Assembly: GCF_014656195.1 (NCBI RefSeq)
Contig: NZ_BNBY01000016.1
Coordinates: forward strand, 119,575-183,574
Source of the DNA: Kitasatospora xanthocidica
GTDB taxonomy: Bacteria > Actinomycetota > Actinomycetes > Streptomycetales > Streptomycetaceae
DNA length: 64,000 bases
Direction of reading: 5' to 3'
Both the position numbers and the translations under genes were made by a program. Each line of letters starts with the position of its first letter. Positions within the stretch are counted from its first letter, which is position 1. Positions 16,549 to 25,906 of the stretch are shown here, in pieces. The notes under the pieces are model-generated. The model saw nothing but the letters and a program-made list of their open reading frames with translations, had not been told where the DNA came from and ran no database searches.

Positions 16549-17910
16549 ATGAATGAGAAGCCTCACCCCAGCCCGGCCCGTCTGCTCGGCCACCGCGACT
16601 TCCGGCTCCTGCTGACCGGAGCCGCGGCGGCCCAGACGGGCAGTCAGGTCACGCTGGTCGCCCTGCCCCTGGTGGCGGTGATGGTGCTGGACGCCACCCC
16701 GTTCGAGGTCGGCCTGCTGACCGCCGCCGAGACCGCCGCCTTCCTGCTGGTCGGCCTGCCGGCCGGCGCCTGGCTGGACCGGATGCGCAAGCTGCCGGTG
16801 CTGATCCGCGCCGACCTCGTGCGCTGCGTGGCCGTCGGGTCGATCCCGCCGGCCGCGGCACTCGGGGTGCTGACCATGCCGCAGCTCTACCTGGTGGCGC
16901 TGGTCACCGGGGTGGCGACGGTCTTCTTCGACGTCGCCCACCAGTCCTTCCTGCCCGCCGTCCTGCCGCGCGAGCAGTTGGTCGGCGGCAACGGGGCGTT
17001 GGAGACGGTCCGTTCCTCGGCGCAGATCGCCGGGCCCGGGCTCGGCGGCGGGCTGGTCCAGCTGCTCGGCGCGCCGCTCGCCATCGTGGCCGACGCCCTC
17101 GGCTACCTGGCCTCCGCGCTGCTGCTCGCCCGGATCAAGGTCGAGGAGCCGCGGCCGGAGCCGGAGCCCGGGCGCTCGCTGCGCGCCGAGGTCGGCGAGG
17201 GCGTCCGATTCGTGCTCGGGCACCCGCTGCTGCGGGCGATCGCCACCGCCACCGCCGTGTCCAACCTGTTCGCCGCGGTACTGATGGCCGTGCAGACGGT
17301 CTTCTGGGTACGGGTCCTCGACCTGTCGCCGGGAGTCATCGGCATCCTGCTGTCGACCTCCGCCGTCGGCGGACTGGCGGGCGCGCTGTGCGCCGGGTAC
17401 CTGGCGCGGCGGGTCGGGCAGGCCCGGCTGATCTGGCTGTCCACGGTGGTGACGGCGCCGTTCGCGGTGCTGTGGCCGTTGTCCGGCGCCGGTGCGGGCG
17501 TGGTGCTGTTCGGCCTGGCCTCCGGGGTGGTGCTGTTCGGCGCGGTCGCCTACAACGTCGCCCAGGTCAGCTTCCGGCAGAGCGTCTGCCCGCCCGAGCT
17601 GCTCGGCCGGATGAACGCCACCATGCGCTTCCTCGTGTGGGGCACGCTGCCGATCGGCGCGCTCGGCGGCGGCATCGTCGCCGACTCGGCCGGGCCGCGC
17701 ACCGCGCTGTGGCTCTGCGCGATCGGCTTCCTGCTCGTGCCGGTGCCGCTGCTGCTCTCGCCGCTGCGAGGGATGCGCGACCTGCCGGGTGGCGCAGCGC
17801 CAGGTGGCGCGGCACCGGGTGCCGAGGACGACAGCGGTACCGCCCAGGAGGCCGCAGCCGAGGAGACCACCCCCGCCCAGGAGCCCGCCGCGAGCCCCAC
17901 CACCTCCTGA
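16549..17910 (+). CDS. MFS transporter (EntS/MFS_3-like), probable exporter of the NRPS product
   Basis: 453 residues with about 12 hydrophobic segments. The start HRDFRLLLTGAAAAQTGSQVTLVALPLVAVMVLDATPFEVGLLTAAETAAFLLVGLPAGAWLDRMRK is typical of MFS_3/enterobactin-exporter-like proteins, with motif A in GAWLDRMRK. The C-terminal 35 residues are an Ala/Gly/Glu/Thr-rich cytoplasmic tail. It lies 70 bp upstream of the first NRPS gene in the same orientation, so export or self-resistance for the peptide is the natural inference. Confidence 0.92.
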   Translation: MNEKPHPSPARLLGHRDFRLLLTGAAAAQTGSQVTLVALPLVAVMVLDATPFEVGLLTAAETAAFLLVGLPAGAWLDRMRKLPVLIRADLVRCVAVGSIPPAAALGVLTMPQLYLVALVTGVATVFFDVAHQSFLPAVLPREQLVGGNGALETVRSSAQIAGPGLGGGLVQLLGAPLAIVADALGYLASALLLARIKVEEPRPEPEPGRSLRAEVGEGVRFVLGHPLLRAIATATAVSNLFAAVLMAVQTVFWVRVLDLSPGVIGILLSTSAVGGLAGALCAGYLARRVGQARLIWLSTVVTAPFAVLWPLSGAGAGVVLFGLASGVVLFGAVAYNVAQVSFRQSVCPPELLGRMNATMRFLVWGTLPIGALGGGIVADSAGPRTALWLCAIGFLLVPVPLLLSPLRGMRDLPGGAAPGGAAPGAEDDSGTAQEAAAEETTPAQEPAASPTTS

Positions 17911-17980
17911 CCGAACCAGACCTGCCGAACCAGACCTGCCGAACCTGCCGAGCCGCGACCGGAAACCGGAGACCGTTCCC

Positions 17981-19303
17981 GTGCACGCCAGCATCACCGC
18001 CGCCTACCTCGCCCGGTACCGCAAAGCCGCCGCCGACTCCCCGGCCGAGCTGCTCCCGCTGACCGGTGCCCAGCGGCGCTTCCTGATCACCCGCCGACTC
18101 GCACCGCAGACCCGCTCCGACGTCGTCCCGCTGTTCTTCGCCTACCCGCGCGGCACCCTCGACGAGCGGCGGCTGGCCCGCGCCGCCGCCGCGGTCGCCG
18201 CCCGCCACCCGGCCCTGTGCGGCGGCTTCGCCACCGTGCGCGGCACACCCGTCCTGCGCACCGGCGGCCCCTCGGCCGAGGCCGCCCGGATCGCCGTCGC
18301 CCCCGGCGGCACCGCCCGCGAAGCGCTCCGCACGGCCCTGCTGGACTGGCCCGTCGACGGGCCCGCGCTACGCCTGCTCTTCGCCCGGGAGCCTGACGGC
18401 GACGAGGAGTTGCTCGCCCTCGCCCTGGACCACGCGGCCTGCGACGAGCAGTCCCTCGGGGTGCTCACCGCCGAGCTGAGCCAGGCCTACGAGGCGGACG
18501 AACCGCCGGCCGCCGGGCCCGCGCCACAGGCCCTCGCCGACTACCGGCAGGCGGTCGAACTCCAGCTGGCCGCCGAGGACGCCGCCGGCGGCCCCGCCGC
18601 GCAAGCCCACTGGGGCCGGCGACTCGGGGGCCTGACCGGGGCGGGCGGCGGCGCGGCCGCCGCCACCGGGATGCTCACCGAACGGCTGCCCGCCGCCGAG
18701 GGCGCCGCCCGCGGCGCGGTCTTCCCCGCCCTGCTGGACGCCGTCGGCGCCGCCGCACACCGGCTGCAGCGGGAGGCCGGACCGCTCGCGCTCGGCTACC
18801 CCTGGGGCGGGCGCCCGCCCGGCGCGCCCGCCGCGCTCGGGTGCTTCCTCAACACCCTGGTGCACCCGGCCGGTCCGACCAGCCCGGCCGGTCCGACCAG
18901 CCCTGCCGGTCCGGCCAGCCCGGCCGCGCCGGTCGGCACGAGCGACCTGGACGCCCTCGCCGACGCCTGGTGGGACGACCTCGACCACGCCGGCACCCCG
19001 TTCGACGAGGTGGTCCGCGCCGCCCGTACCGCCGGGGCTCCCTGGTCGGGCGCGCTGGACGCCATGCTCACCCTGGAGGACCTGCACCGCCGCCCGCCGC
19101 TGGTGCTCGGCGGCACGCCCGGCCGGGAGACCCACCTGGCCGGACGACCGCTGGCCGCGCCGCTCGCCGTCTCAGCCTCGCACGGCGACGACCTGCTGGT
19201 CCGGCTCGCCTGGGACAGCGACCGCTTCCCCGAGGCGGACGCCCGCGCGGCCTTCGACGACCTGCTTGCCGTGCTGCGCCACCACCTGCACGCCCACGTC
19301 TGA
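17981..19303 (+). CDS. Stand-alone NRPS condensation-domain protein
   Basis: 440 residues from GTG 17981, with GGAGA 9 bases upstream. The protein has the length and pattern of one condensation domain: LLPLTGAQRRFLITRRLAPQ (C1-like), a C3 region at 150-156, LGCFLNTLVHP (C5-like) and GTPFDEVVRAA (C6-like). The active-site motif HHxxxDG reads DHAACDE: the second His (His151) and Asp155 are kept, but the first His and the Gly are replaced. An in-frame 18-bp repeat (AGPTSP, AGPTSP, AGPASP) is inserted after C5. It may condense in trans, be specialised (ester or cyclisation), or be weakly active. Confidence 0.88.
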   Translation: MHASITAAYLARYRKAAADSPAELLPLTGAQRRFLITRRLAPQTRSDVVPLFFAYPRGTLDERRLARAAAAVAARHPALCGGFATVRGTPVLRTGGPSAEAARIAVAPGGTAREALRTALLDWPVDGPALRLLFAREPDGDEELLALALDHAACDEQSLGVLTAELSQAYEADEPPAAGPAPQALADYRQAVELQLAAEDAAGGPAAQAHWGRRLGGLTGAGGGAAAATGMLTERLPAAEGAARGAVFPALLDAVGAAAHRLQREAGPLALGYPWGGRPPGAPAALGCFLNTLVHPAGPTSPAGPTSPAGPASPAAPVGTSDLDALADAWWDDLDHAGTPFDEVVRAARTAGAPWSGALDAMLTLEDLHRRPPLVLGGTPGRETHLAGRPLAAPLAVSASHGDDLLVRLAWDSDRFPEADARAAFDDLLAVLRHHLHAHV

Positions 19304-19356
19304 ACGTCCGTACCTGAACGTCCCCACCCGGACGTCCACTTCTGAACGTCCGTACC
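19301..19356 (+). repeat. Four 14-bp degenerate tandem repeats after the condensation gene
   Basis: Units begin at 19301, 19315, 19329 and 19343 with consensus TGAACGTCCGTACC; the first and fourth are identical, and the first contains the TGA stop of the condensation gene. The rest of the 372-bp gap up to 19675 continues with GAACGCCC-like fragments and shows no gene. It may be a recent slippage product or affect transcript ends. Confidence 0.7.
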
Positions 19357-19675
19357 GGAGAACGCCCGAACGCCACGCCCGAACGCGCCCGCCCCGGACG
19401 GGGCGTGTGCCGCCAAGCGTCGCGCCCGAGCGCGCGCACCGACGCCCCGCACCCCACGCCGCGGGCCCGAACTCCCCCACCGGATCCGCCTCTCCGGATC
19501 CACCGCGCCCCGCCGGGGCGTGCCCGCACGGGCACATCCGCGCGGACGCCCGGACCAAGAACCCGGTCCGCACCTCACCCCGGTGCGGACCGGCCCACCG
19601 GCCGGAGCGGGACCACCCCACACCCGCCACCGGCCACCGCAGTGCCGACAAGCCCACCACACAAGGGAGCCGCCC

Positions 19676-22600
19676 ATGTTCGCACTCTCTCCGTCGCAGG
19701 AGATCGTCTGGCTGCACGAGCAGATGCTGCCCGGAAGCCGCGCCTACAACTTCACCGCCGTCCTCGACCTGTGGGGCGCCCTCGACCGGGACGCGCTGCA
19801 CGCCGGTCTGGCCGCCGTCCTGGACCACCACCCCGGCCTGCGGCTGGAGTTGGTGCCCAGCGCGGAGGGGCTGCCCGGGCAGCGGGTCGCCGAGGGATGT
19901 CAACCGGAGCTGCGCCACAGCGACTTCGCCGCCGAGGCGGATCCGGAGGCCGTCTTCCGGCAGCTGCTCGCCGCCGAGGCCGAGGAGCCGCTGGACACCG
20001 AGCGGGCGCCGCTGCTGCGCTGGCACCTGGTCAAGCTCGCCGAGGACCACCACCGCCTGGTCCACGTCGAGCACCACCTCGTCCACGACGGCCACTCCTT
20101 CGCGATCCTGCTGCGCGACCTGTTCACCGTCTACCGTGCCCGGGTCCTCGGCGAGTCGTACGAGCTGGCCACCGCCCCCTCGTACGAGGACCACGCGCGC
20201 TCGGCCGCCGGCGTCTCCCGCGACCGCGCACTCGACTTCTGGACCAAGGAGCTGACCGACGCGCCGCGCGAGGTCACGCTGCCCGGACTGGCCCGGCCGG
20301 GCACCGAGCGCCGCCACCGCGGCGGGCAGCTGCGCCAGGCGATCGGCGCCGACCTCGCGGGGCGGCTGCGCGAGCGCAGCAAGACCGACGGGCACACCCC
20401 GTTCAGCACCCTGCTGGCCCTGCTCGCCGAGCTGCTGCGCCGGCACAGTGGGCACCGCGAGCTCGTCGTCGGCACCGCCGTCGGCAACCGCCCGGAGGGC
20501 TTCGAGGGCACCGTCGGGATGTTCGTGAACACCGTGCCGCTGCGTCTGCGGCTGGACCCGGCCGCGCCCGGCACCGAGGCCGTGGACGAGGTCACCGACG
20601 TCCTGATGCGCGCGCTGCCGTACCAGGACCTGCCGGTGCAGGAGCTGACCCGCCGGCTCGGCCTGCACACCAGCGGCGCCGACAACCCGCTGTGGAACGT
20701 GATGTTCAGCGCGCACGACGCGGCGCTGCCGGACGTCCAGGCGCCCGGGCTGGAGGTCTCGCTGTACGAGGGCTTCAACACCGGCACCACCCGCTTCGAC
20801 CTCGACCTGGTGCTGCTGCCCGACGACCGCCGGGTGGTCGGCGAGAAGCACGGCGCGGCCGGGATGACCCTGGTCTGGGACTACGACGCGGACCTGTTCC
20901 GCGAGTCGGAGGCGGTGCTGCTGTCCGAGCGGCTGCTGGAGCTGCTGCGCTGCTACCTCGACCAGCCGCAGGCGCCGATCGCCGAGCTGGCCCCGGCGCC
21001 CGAGGCCGAGCCCGCCGCCGGGCCGACCGCCGAGGAGACCGCCGCCGCGGCCCCGCTGCTCGACCCGGCCGCCGCCCACGACCCCACCGCGCTCGCCCTG
21101 CTGGCCGGCACCGAGCGGATCAGCTACGGCGAACTCGACCGCCGCGTCACCGAGTTGGCCGAGCGGCTGCGCGCCGCCGGGGTCACGCCCGGCCAGCCGG
21201 TGGCCGCCGTGCTGCCGCGCGGCGCCGACAGCGTGGTGGCCCTGCTCGCCTGCCTGCGCCACGGCGCCGTCTACGCGCCGCTGTCCACCGAGGACCCGGC
21301 GGCCCGGCTCGGCCTGCTGCTGGAGCGGCTGAGCCCGGCCCTGGTCCTGGCCACCCGGCAGAGCGCGCTCGCGCTGCCCGCCGAGGGCGTCACCCCGGCG
21401 CTGCTGGACGGCCCGGCCTTCCCGAAGGCCGAGCCGACCGCCGTCCTGGACGGTGCCGCCTACCTGATCCACACCTCCGGTTCGACCGGCGTGCCCAAGC
21501 CCGTCCGGGTCGGCCGCGCGGCGCTCGCCGGGTACGTCGCCGCGATCGCCGCCCGGTACGGGCTCACCTCCGCCGACCGGGTGCTGCTGTTCGCCCGGCC
21601 GTCCTTCGACGTGGCCCTGGAGGAGGTGCTGCCCGCGCTCGCGGCCGGCGCCGCCCTGGTCGTGCCGCAGCGCGAAGTGCCCACCGGGCCCGAGCTGGTG
21701 GCCGTCCTGGCCGCCCGCGGCGTCACCGTGGCCAACCTGCCGACCAGCTACCTGCTCGCCGTCCGCGAGGACCTGCGCGAGGCGCTGCGCGACGGCCGCT
21801 GGACGCCCCGGCTGCTCGTCCTCGGCGGTGAGCGGCTGCCCGCCCGGGCCCTCGCCGACCTGACCGGGGCCACCACCGTGCTGAACGCCTACGGGGTCAC
21901 CGAGGCCACCGTCACCTCCACCGTGTACGAGGTGACCGCGGCCGACGTCGCCGAGGACGGCGAGATCCCGCTCGGCACCGAACTGGACGGCGTGCGGATG
22001 CACGTCCTGGACGACATGCTGCGCCCGCTCCCGGCCGGCTGCGTCGGCGAACTCGTCGTCGGCGGAACCATGGTGGCCGACGGCTACCTCGGACTCCCGG
22101 AGCCGACCGCCGCCCGCTTCGTCACCGTCCCCGCGCTCGGCGGCGCCCGGGTCTACCGCACCGGCGACCGCGGCTACCGCGACCTGGACGGCCGGCTCCG
22201 CTTCCTCGGCCGCGCCGACAACCAGGTCAAGCTGCGCGGCCACCGGATCGAACTGGAGGAGATCGAGGCCGCCGCCTCCGCCGAACTCGGCGGCCGCTCC
22301 TGCGCGGTGGTGCTGCACACCGACCCGCGGACCGGGCCCCGGCTGCTCGGCTTCCTGGAGGGCGCCGACCGCCCCGACCAGGCCGCCCTGCACGAGGCGC
22401 TCGCCCGCCGGCTGCCCGGCGGACTCGTCCCGGCGAGCTGGACCGCCGTCGCCGCGATGCCGACCCTGCCCGGCGGCAAGCCCGACCGCGCCGCGCTCAC
22501 CCGGCTCGCGGACCGGGCCGGCGACACCACCGCCGAGGAACCGGCCGCGCCGAGCGCCTTCGCCGACCCCGGCCAGGAACTGATCGCCGCGGCCTGGCGC

Positions 22601-22789
22601 GAGGTGCTCGGCCACGACCGCTTCACCGCGGACTCGCACTTCTTCGAGGTCGGCGGCCACTCGCTGCTCGCCGCCCAACTCGCGGCCTACCTGGAGCCGC
22701 ACCTCGGCAGCCGCCCGCCGCTGCGCACCCTGTTCCGCCACGCCGTGCTGGCCGACCAGGCCCGCGCCCTCGCCGGAGGTACCAAGTGA
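19676..22789 (+). CDS. Nonribosomal peptide synthetase, C-A-T module
   Basis: 1037 residues; ATG 19676 follows AAGGGAG. Condensation domain (about 1-440) with canonical HHLVHDG (133-139); adenylation domain (about 465-945) with A3 TSGSTGVPK from residue 600, NAYGVTEATV (A5), YRTGD (A7), the A8 loop LRGHRIELEEIE and the catalytic A10 Lys935 in LPGGKPDR; carrier domain with phosphopantetheine site Ser996 in VGGHSLLAAQL. The hand-derived specificity code is D-V-E-N-V-G-A-V-T-K; it loosely resembles some ornithine-type codes (D-x-E-N-x-G), but I do not assign a substrate. No epimerase or thioesterase. It overlaps the dehydrogenase gene by GTGA. Confidence 0.96.
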   Translation: MFALSPSQEIVWLHEQMLPGSRAYNFTAVLDLWGALDRDALHAGLAAVLDHHPGLRLELVPSAEGLPGQRVAEGCQPELRHSDFAAEADPEAVFRQLLAAEAEEPLDTERAPLLRWHLVKLAEDHHRLVHVEHHLVHDGHSFAILLRDLFTVYRARVLGESYELATAPSYEDHARSAAGVSRDRALDFWTKELTDAPREVTLPGLARPGTERRHRGGQLRQAIGADLAGRLRERSKTDGHTPFSTLLALLAELLRRHSGHRELVVGTAVGNRPEGFEGTVGMFVNTVPLRLRLDPAAPGTEAVDEVTDVLMRALPYQDLPVQELTRRLGLHTSGADNPLWNVMFSAHDAALPDVQAPGLEVSLYEGFNTGTTRFDLDLVLLPDDRRVVGEKHGAAGMTLVWDYDADLFRESEAVLLSERLLELLRCYLDQPQAPIAELAPAPEAEPAAGPTAEETAAAAPLLDPAAAHDPTALALLAGTERISYGELDRRVTELAERLRAAGVTPGQPVAAVLPRGADSVVALLACLRHGAVYAPLSTEDPAARLGLLLERLSPALVLATRQSALALPAEGVTPALLDGPAFPKAEPTAVLDGAAYLIHTSGSTGVPKPVRVGRAALAGYVAAIAARYGLTSADRVLLFARPSFDVALEEVLPALAAGAALVVPQREVPTGPELVAVLAARGVTVANLPTSYLLAVREDLREALRDGRWTPRLLVLGGERLPARALADLTGATTVLNAYGVTEATVTSTVYEVTAADVAEDGEIPLGTELDGVRMHVLDDMLRPLPAGCVGELVVGGTMVADGYLGLPEPTAARFVTVPALGGARVYRTGDRGYRDLDGRLRFLGRADNQVKLRGHRIELEEIEAAASAELGGRSCAVVLHTDPRTGPRLLGFLEGADRPDQAALHEALARRLPGGLVPASWTAVAAMPTLPGGKPDRAALTRLADRAGDTTAEEPAAPSAFADPGQELIAAAWREVLGHDRFTADSHFFEVGGHSLLAAQLAAYLEPHLGSRPPLRTLFRHAVLADQARALAGGTK

Positions 22790-23961
22790 CCGCCCCCTCC
22801 GCCGTCCTGGAAGACGGCCACCGCGAACTCGTCGACGCCTTCGAGAGCTTCATCCGCCGCGAACTCGTGCCGCTGGCCGCCGAGCTGCCCGAGACCGCCG
22901 ACCAGGTGCCGGGTGACCTGCGCCGCTACGTCCGCAAGCGCTCCGCCGCGCTCGGCTTCTACGCGGGCGACTACCCCGAGGAGCTCGGCGGCTCCGACAT
23001 GCCCTTCACCGCCGTCGTCCTGCTGCACCACGCCGCCGGGCGCAGCGGCTGCGTCCTCGCCCCGTACGCGCTGGCCGGCTCCGACGGCCCCAGCCCGCTG
23101 CTGCGCAACGGCACCCCCGAGCAGGTCGAGCGCCACCTCGTCCCGCTGGTGCGCGGCGAGCAGACCCGCTGCCTCGCCCTCACCGAGCCGCACGCCGGCT
23201 CCGACGCCTTCCGCCTCACCACCACCGCCGTGCTCGACGGCGACCGCTGGGTGCTCAACGGGCGCAAGACCTTCGTCAGCAACGCCGAGCACGCCGGGAT
23301 CGCGCTGGTCATCGCCGCCACCGACCTCGGCGACGGCGCCGGCCCCACCAGCGGGGCGACCGCCTTCGTGCTGCCGATGGACCAGCCCGGGCTGCGGATC
23401 GGCCAGCGCTACGAAGGCATGTCCGGCGAGCCGCTGTTCGAGCTGCTGCTCGACGGGGTCACCGTCGGCCAGGAGGCCGTGATCGGCGGCGAGGAGGGCA
23501 TCGGCGCGGCCACCGCCCTCGCCATCGACAGCCTCTCCCGGGGCCGGCTGGTGGTCGCCGCGATGTGCAACGGCATCGCCGAGTACGCGCTGCGCGCCGG
23601 CGTCGAGTACGCCAAGGAGCGGCGCGCCTTCGGCCGGGTGATCGGCGAGTACCAGCACGTCCAGGAGCACCTGGTCACCACCCGGGCCGAGGTCGAGTCC
23701 TCCAAGCTGCTCACCCTCGCCTGCGCCCGGCTGGTCGACGAGGGCACCGAGTCGCCCGAGAACGCCGCGCTCGCCAAGCTCACCGCCTCCGAGACCGCCG
23801 TGCGCGCGGTGGACCGCTCGCTCCAGGTCCACGGCGCCACCGGCTGGGTGCGCGGCCACCCGCTGGAGTTCCTGTACCGCTACGTGCGGATGACCACGAT
23901 CATCGAGGGGACCTCCGAGGTCCAGAAGGTGATCATCGCCCGTTCCATGGGCCTGAACTGA
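22786..23961 (+). CDS. Acyl-CoA dehydrogenase family flavoprotein within the NRPS operon
   Basis: 391 residues, full length for the family. Visible signatures are CLALTEPHAGSDA (FAD/substrate loop), a GRKTFVSNAEHAGIALVIA strand region, QVHGATGWVRGHPLEFLYRYVRM, and EGTSEVQKVIIARSM with the expected catalytic base Glu374. Translationally coupled to the preceding C-A-T gene (GTGA), so it probably acts on a carrier-bound aminoacyl or peptidyl group. Relatives in other pathways oxidise prolyl-carrier proteins to pyrrolyl or pyrrolinyl forms, or desaturate acyl chains; which reaction applies here is unknown. Confidence 0.93.
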   Translation: MTAPSAVLEDGHRELVDAFESFIRRELVPLAAELPETADQVPGDLRRYVRKRSAALGFYAGDYPEELGGSDMPFTAVVLLHHAAGRSGCVLAPYALAGSDGPSPLLRNGTPEQVERHLVPLVRGEQTRCLALTEPHAGSDAFRLTTTAVLDGDRWVLNGRKTFVSNAEHAGIALVIAATDLGDGAGPTSGATAFVLPMDQPGLRIGQRYEGMSGEPLFELLLDGVTVGQEAVIGGEEGIGAATALAIDSLSRGRLVVAAMCNGIAEYALRAGVEYAKERRAFGRVIGEYQHVQEHLVTTRAEVESSKLLTLACARLVDEGTESPENAALAKLTASETAVRAVDRSLQVHGATGWVRGHPLEFLYRYVRMTTIIEGTSEVQKVIIARSMGLN

Positions 23962-24026
23962 CGGCTCGTCAGCCGGGATTCGTCAGCCGACTCGCCAGTC
24001 AGCTCGTCATGAGAATGGAGACCACG

Positions 24027-25826
24027 ATGGAACCCCTCAGCATCGGGTACGGCCGTCCGCACCAGGACGGCGCAGTCCTCGACCTGTTCACCACCTGGGC
24101 GCACCGCACCCCGGACGCCCCCGCCCTGATCGACGGCGAGCGGACCTACAGCTACGCCGAACTCGACCGCCTCGCCGACAGAACCGCCGAAGCCCTGCGC
24201 GGCAAGGTCGGCCCGGGCGACCTGCTCGGCGTCTGCCTCGGCCACTCGGTGTCGCTGGCGGCCGTCACCCTGGCCGCCGCCAAGCTCGGCGCCGTCCACC
24301 TGCCGCTCGGCCCCCGCCCCGGCGAGCGCCGGCTGCGCGCCGTCGCCGAGCAGCTGCGCCCGGCCTGCCTGGTCGGCGCGCCCGACCTGCTGCCGCCCGG
24401 CGGCGAGCACCTGGCGCTCGACCTGCCCGAGCCGGGCGTGGTGGCCGCACTGACCTCCGGCGAGCAGGTGAGCGTCCCGGCCGGCACCCACTACGCGGTG
24501 CTCACCTCCGGGTCCACCGGCACCCCGAAGGCCGTCGCCGTCACCGAGCCCGCGCTCGGCGCGCTGCTGCAGTGGTACCGCGAGCTGACCGGCCTCGGCC
24601 CCGGCGAGCGGCACAGCCTGCTGATCGGCGTCGCCTTCGATCCGCACGTGATGGAGCTGTGGGCCGGCCTGACCTCCGGCGCGGCCCTGGTCGTCGCCCC
24701 CGAGGCGGTGCGCTGGGACTCCGGCGCGCTCACCGACTGGTGGCGCGAGGCCGGTGTCACCGTGAGCGTGCTGCCCACCCCGCTGGCCGAGCCCGTCCTC
24801 GGCCGGCCCTGGCCCGCCGGACTGGCGCTGCGCCACCTCACCATCGGCGGCGACCGGCTGCGCCGCGCCCCCGGGCCCGAGGTCACCGCGACCGTCCACA
24901 ACGCCTACGGCCCCGCCGAGGCCACCGTCACCACCACCGTGCACACCATGGCGCCCGGCGGCGACCACGGCGCCGGCGCCCCGCCGATCGGGCTGCCGAT
25001 CGCGGGCGCGGTCGTGCTGGTCACCGACGAGGACGGCCGGCCGGTGCCGCACGGCGTGGCCGGCGAGCTGCGGATCGGCGGCCGCGGCCTGGCCGCCGGG
25101 TACCTCGACCCCGAGCTGACCGCCCGCCGCTTCGTCGGCGCGCCCGAAGGCGTGGACGGCACCGACCGGGTCTACCGCACCGGCGACCGGGTCGTCATGC
25201 GCCCCGACGGGGTGCTGGAGTTCCACGGCCGCCTGGACGACCAGGTCAAGGTCAGCGGCGTGCGGATCGAGCCCGCCGAGGTCGAGGCCGCGTTCGAGCG
25301 CGACCCGCGGGTGCGGCGGGCGGTGGTCGCCGCCGAGCAGGCACCGGCCGGCGGCGTCCGGCTGCTCGCCTTCGTCCAGGTCGAGGACGGGACTGCCGGT
25401 ACCAGTGGCGACCAGGCGGAGACGGTGCGCCTGCTCGACGCCGTCCGGCCCTGGCTGCCCGAGCAGGCCGTGCCCGCCGCCGTCCGGCTGGTGGACCGCT
25501 TCCCGCTGGACGCCAACGGCAAGGTGGACCGCCCGGCCCTGCTGGCCGCCGAACCGGCGCGGTCCACGGGGGAGGACGGCGACACCCCCGTCGAGCGGAC
25601 CGTACTGAAGCTCTGCCGCGAGCTGACCGGCCGCCCCGAGCTCGGCCCCGCCGACAACTTCCTGGCCTCGGGCGGCAATTCGCTCGCCGCCGCCCGGCTG
25701 CTGGAAGCCCTGGAAAGCGAGTACGGGATCCGGCTGCGCGCGCCCCTGGTGCTGCGCCAGCCGGACCTGCGGGCCGTCGCCCGACTGGTCGAGGAGCGGG
25801 TGGCCGCCCTGACCGCGACCGGCTGA
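24027..25826 (+). CDS. NRPS adenylation-thiolation protein (A-T), first of two
   Basis: 599 residues. Start ATG 24027 has GGAG at 6 bases; ATGs at 24009 and 24015 are alternatives. The A domain carries A3 TSGSTGTPK (from 160), HNAYGPAEATVTTTVH (A5), YRTGD (A7), VSGVRIEPAEVE (A8) and A10 Lys499 in DANGKVDR. The carrier site is Ser552 in ASGGNSLAAARL, a GGNS variant of GGHS/GGDS. The hand-derived code D-P-M-V-T-G-A-V-T-K matches nothing I recognise. With no condensation domain it would either start a chain or load a residue used in trans, perhaps the substrate of the neighbouring dehydrogenase. Confidence 0.95.
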   Translation: MEPLSIGYGRPHQDGAVLDLFTTWAHRTPDAPALIDGERTYSYAELDRLADRTAEALRGKVGPGDLLGVCLGHSVSLAAVTLAAAKLGAVHLPLGPRPGERRLRAVAEQLRPACLVGAPDLLPPGGEHLALDLPEPGVVAALTSGEQVSVPAGTHYAVLTSGSTGTPKAVAVTEPALGALLQWYRELTGLGPGERHSLLIGVAFDPHVMELWAGLTSGAALVVAPEAVRWDSGALTDWWREAGVTVSVLPTPLAEPVLGRPWPAGLALRHLTIGGDRLRRAPGPEVTATVHNAYGPAEATVTTTVHTMAPGGDHGAGAPPIGLPIAGAVVLVTDEDGRPVPHGVAGELRIGGRGLAAGYLDPELTARRFVGAPEGVDGTDRVYRTGDRVVMRPDGVLEFHGRLDDQVKVSGVRIEPAEVEAAFERDPRVRRAVVAAEQAPAGGVRLLAFVQVEDGTAGTSGDQAETVRLLDAVRPWLPEQAVPAAVRLVDRFPLDANGKVDRPALLAAEPARSTGEDGDTPVERTVLKLCRELTGRPELGPADNFLASGGNSLAAARLLEALESEYGIRLRAPLVLRQPDLRAVARLVEERVAALTATG

Positions 25827-25906
25827 CCGCGACCGCCCGCCCCTCCCCGTACCTCCTCAGCAGGGCGCCCCGGCGAGTACCGCCGGGGCGCCCGGAAGGG
25901 ACCACC

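Noticed and set aside
19172..22741. 1189-residue open frame on the minus strand
   Set aside because: It is antisense to the C-A-T NRPS gene, whose motifs are complete. The product is Gln/Arg/Gly-rich without domains, a by-product of GC-rich codon structure.
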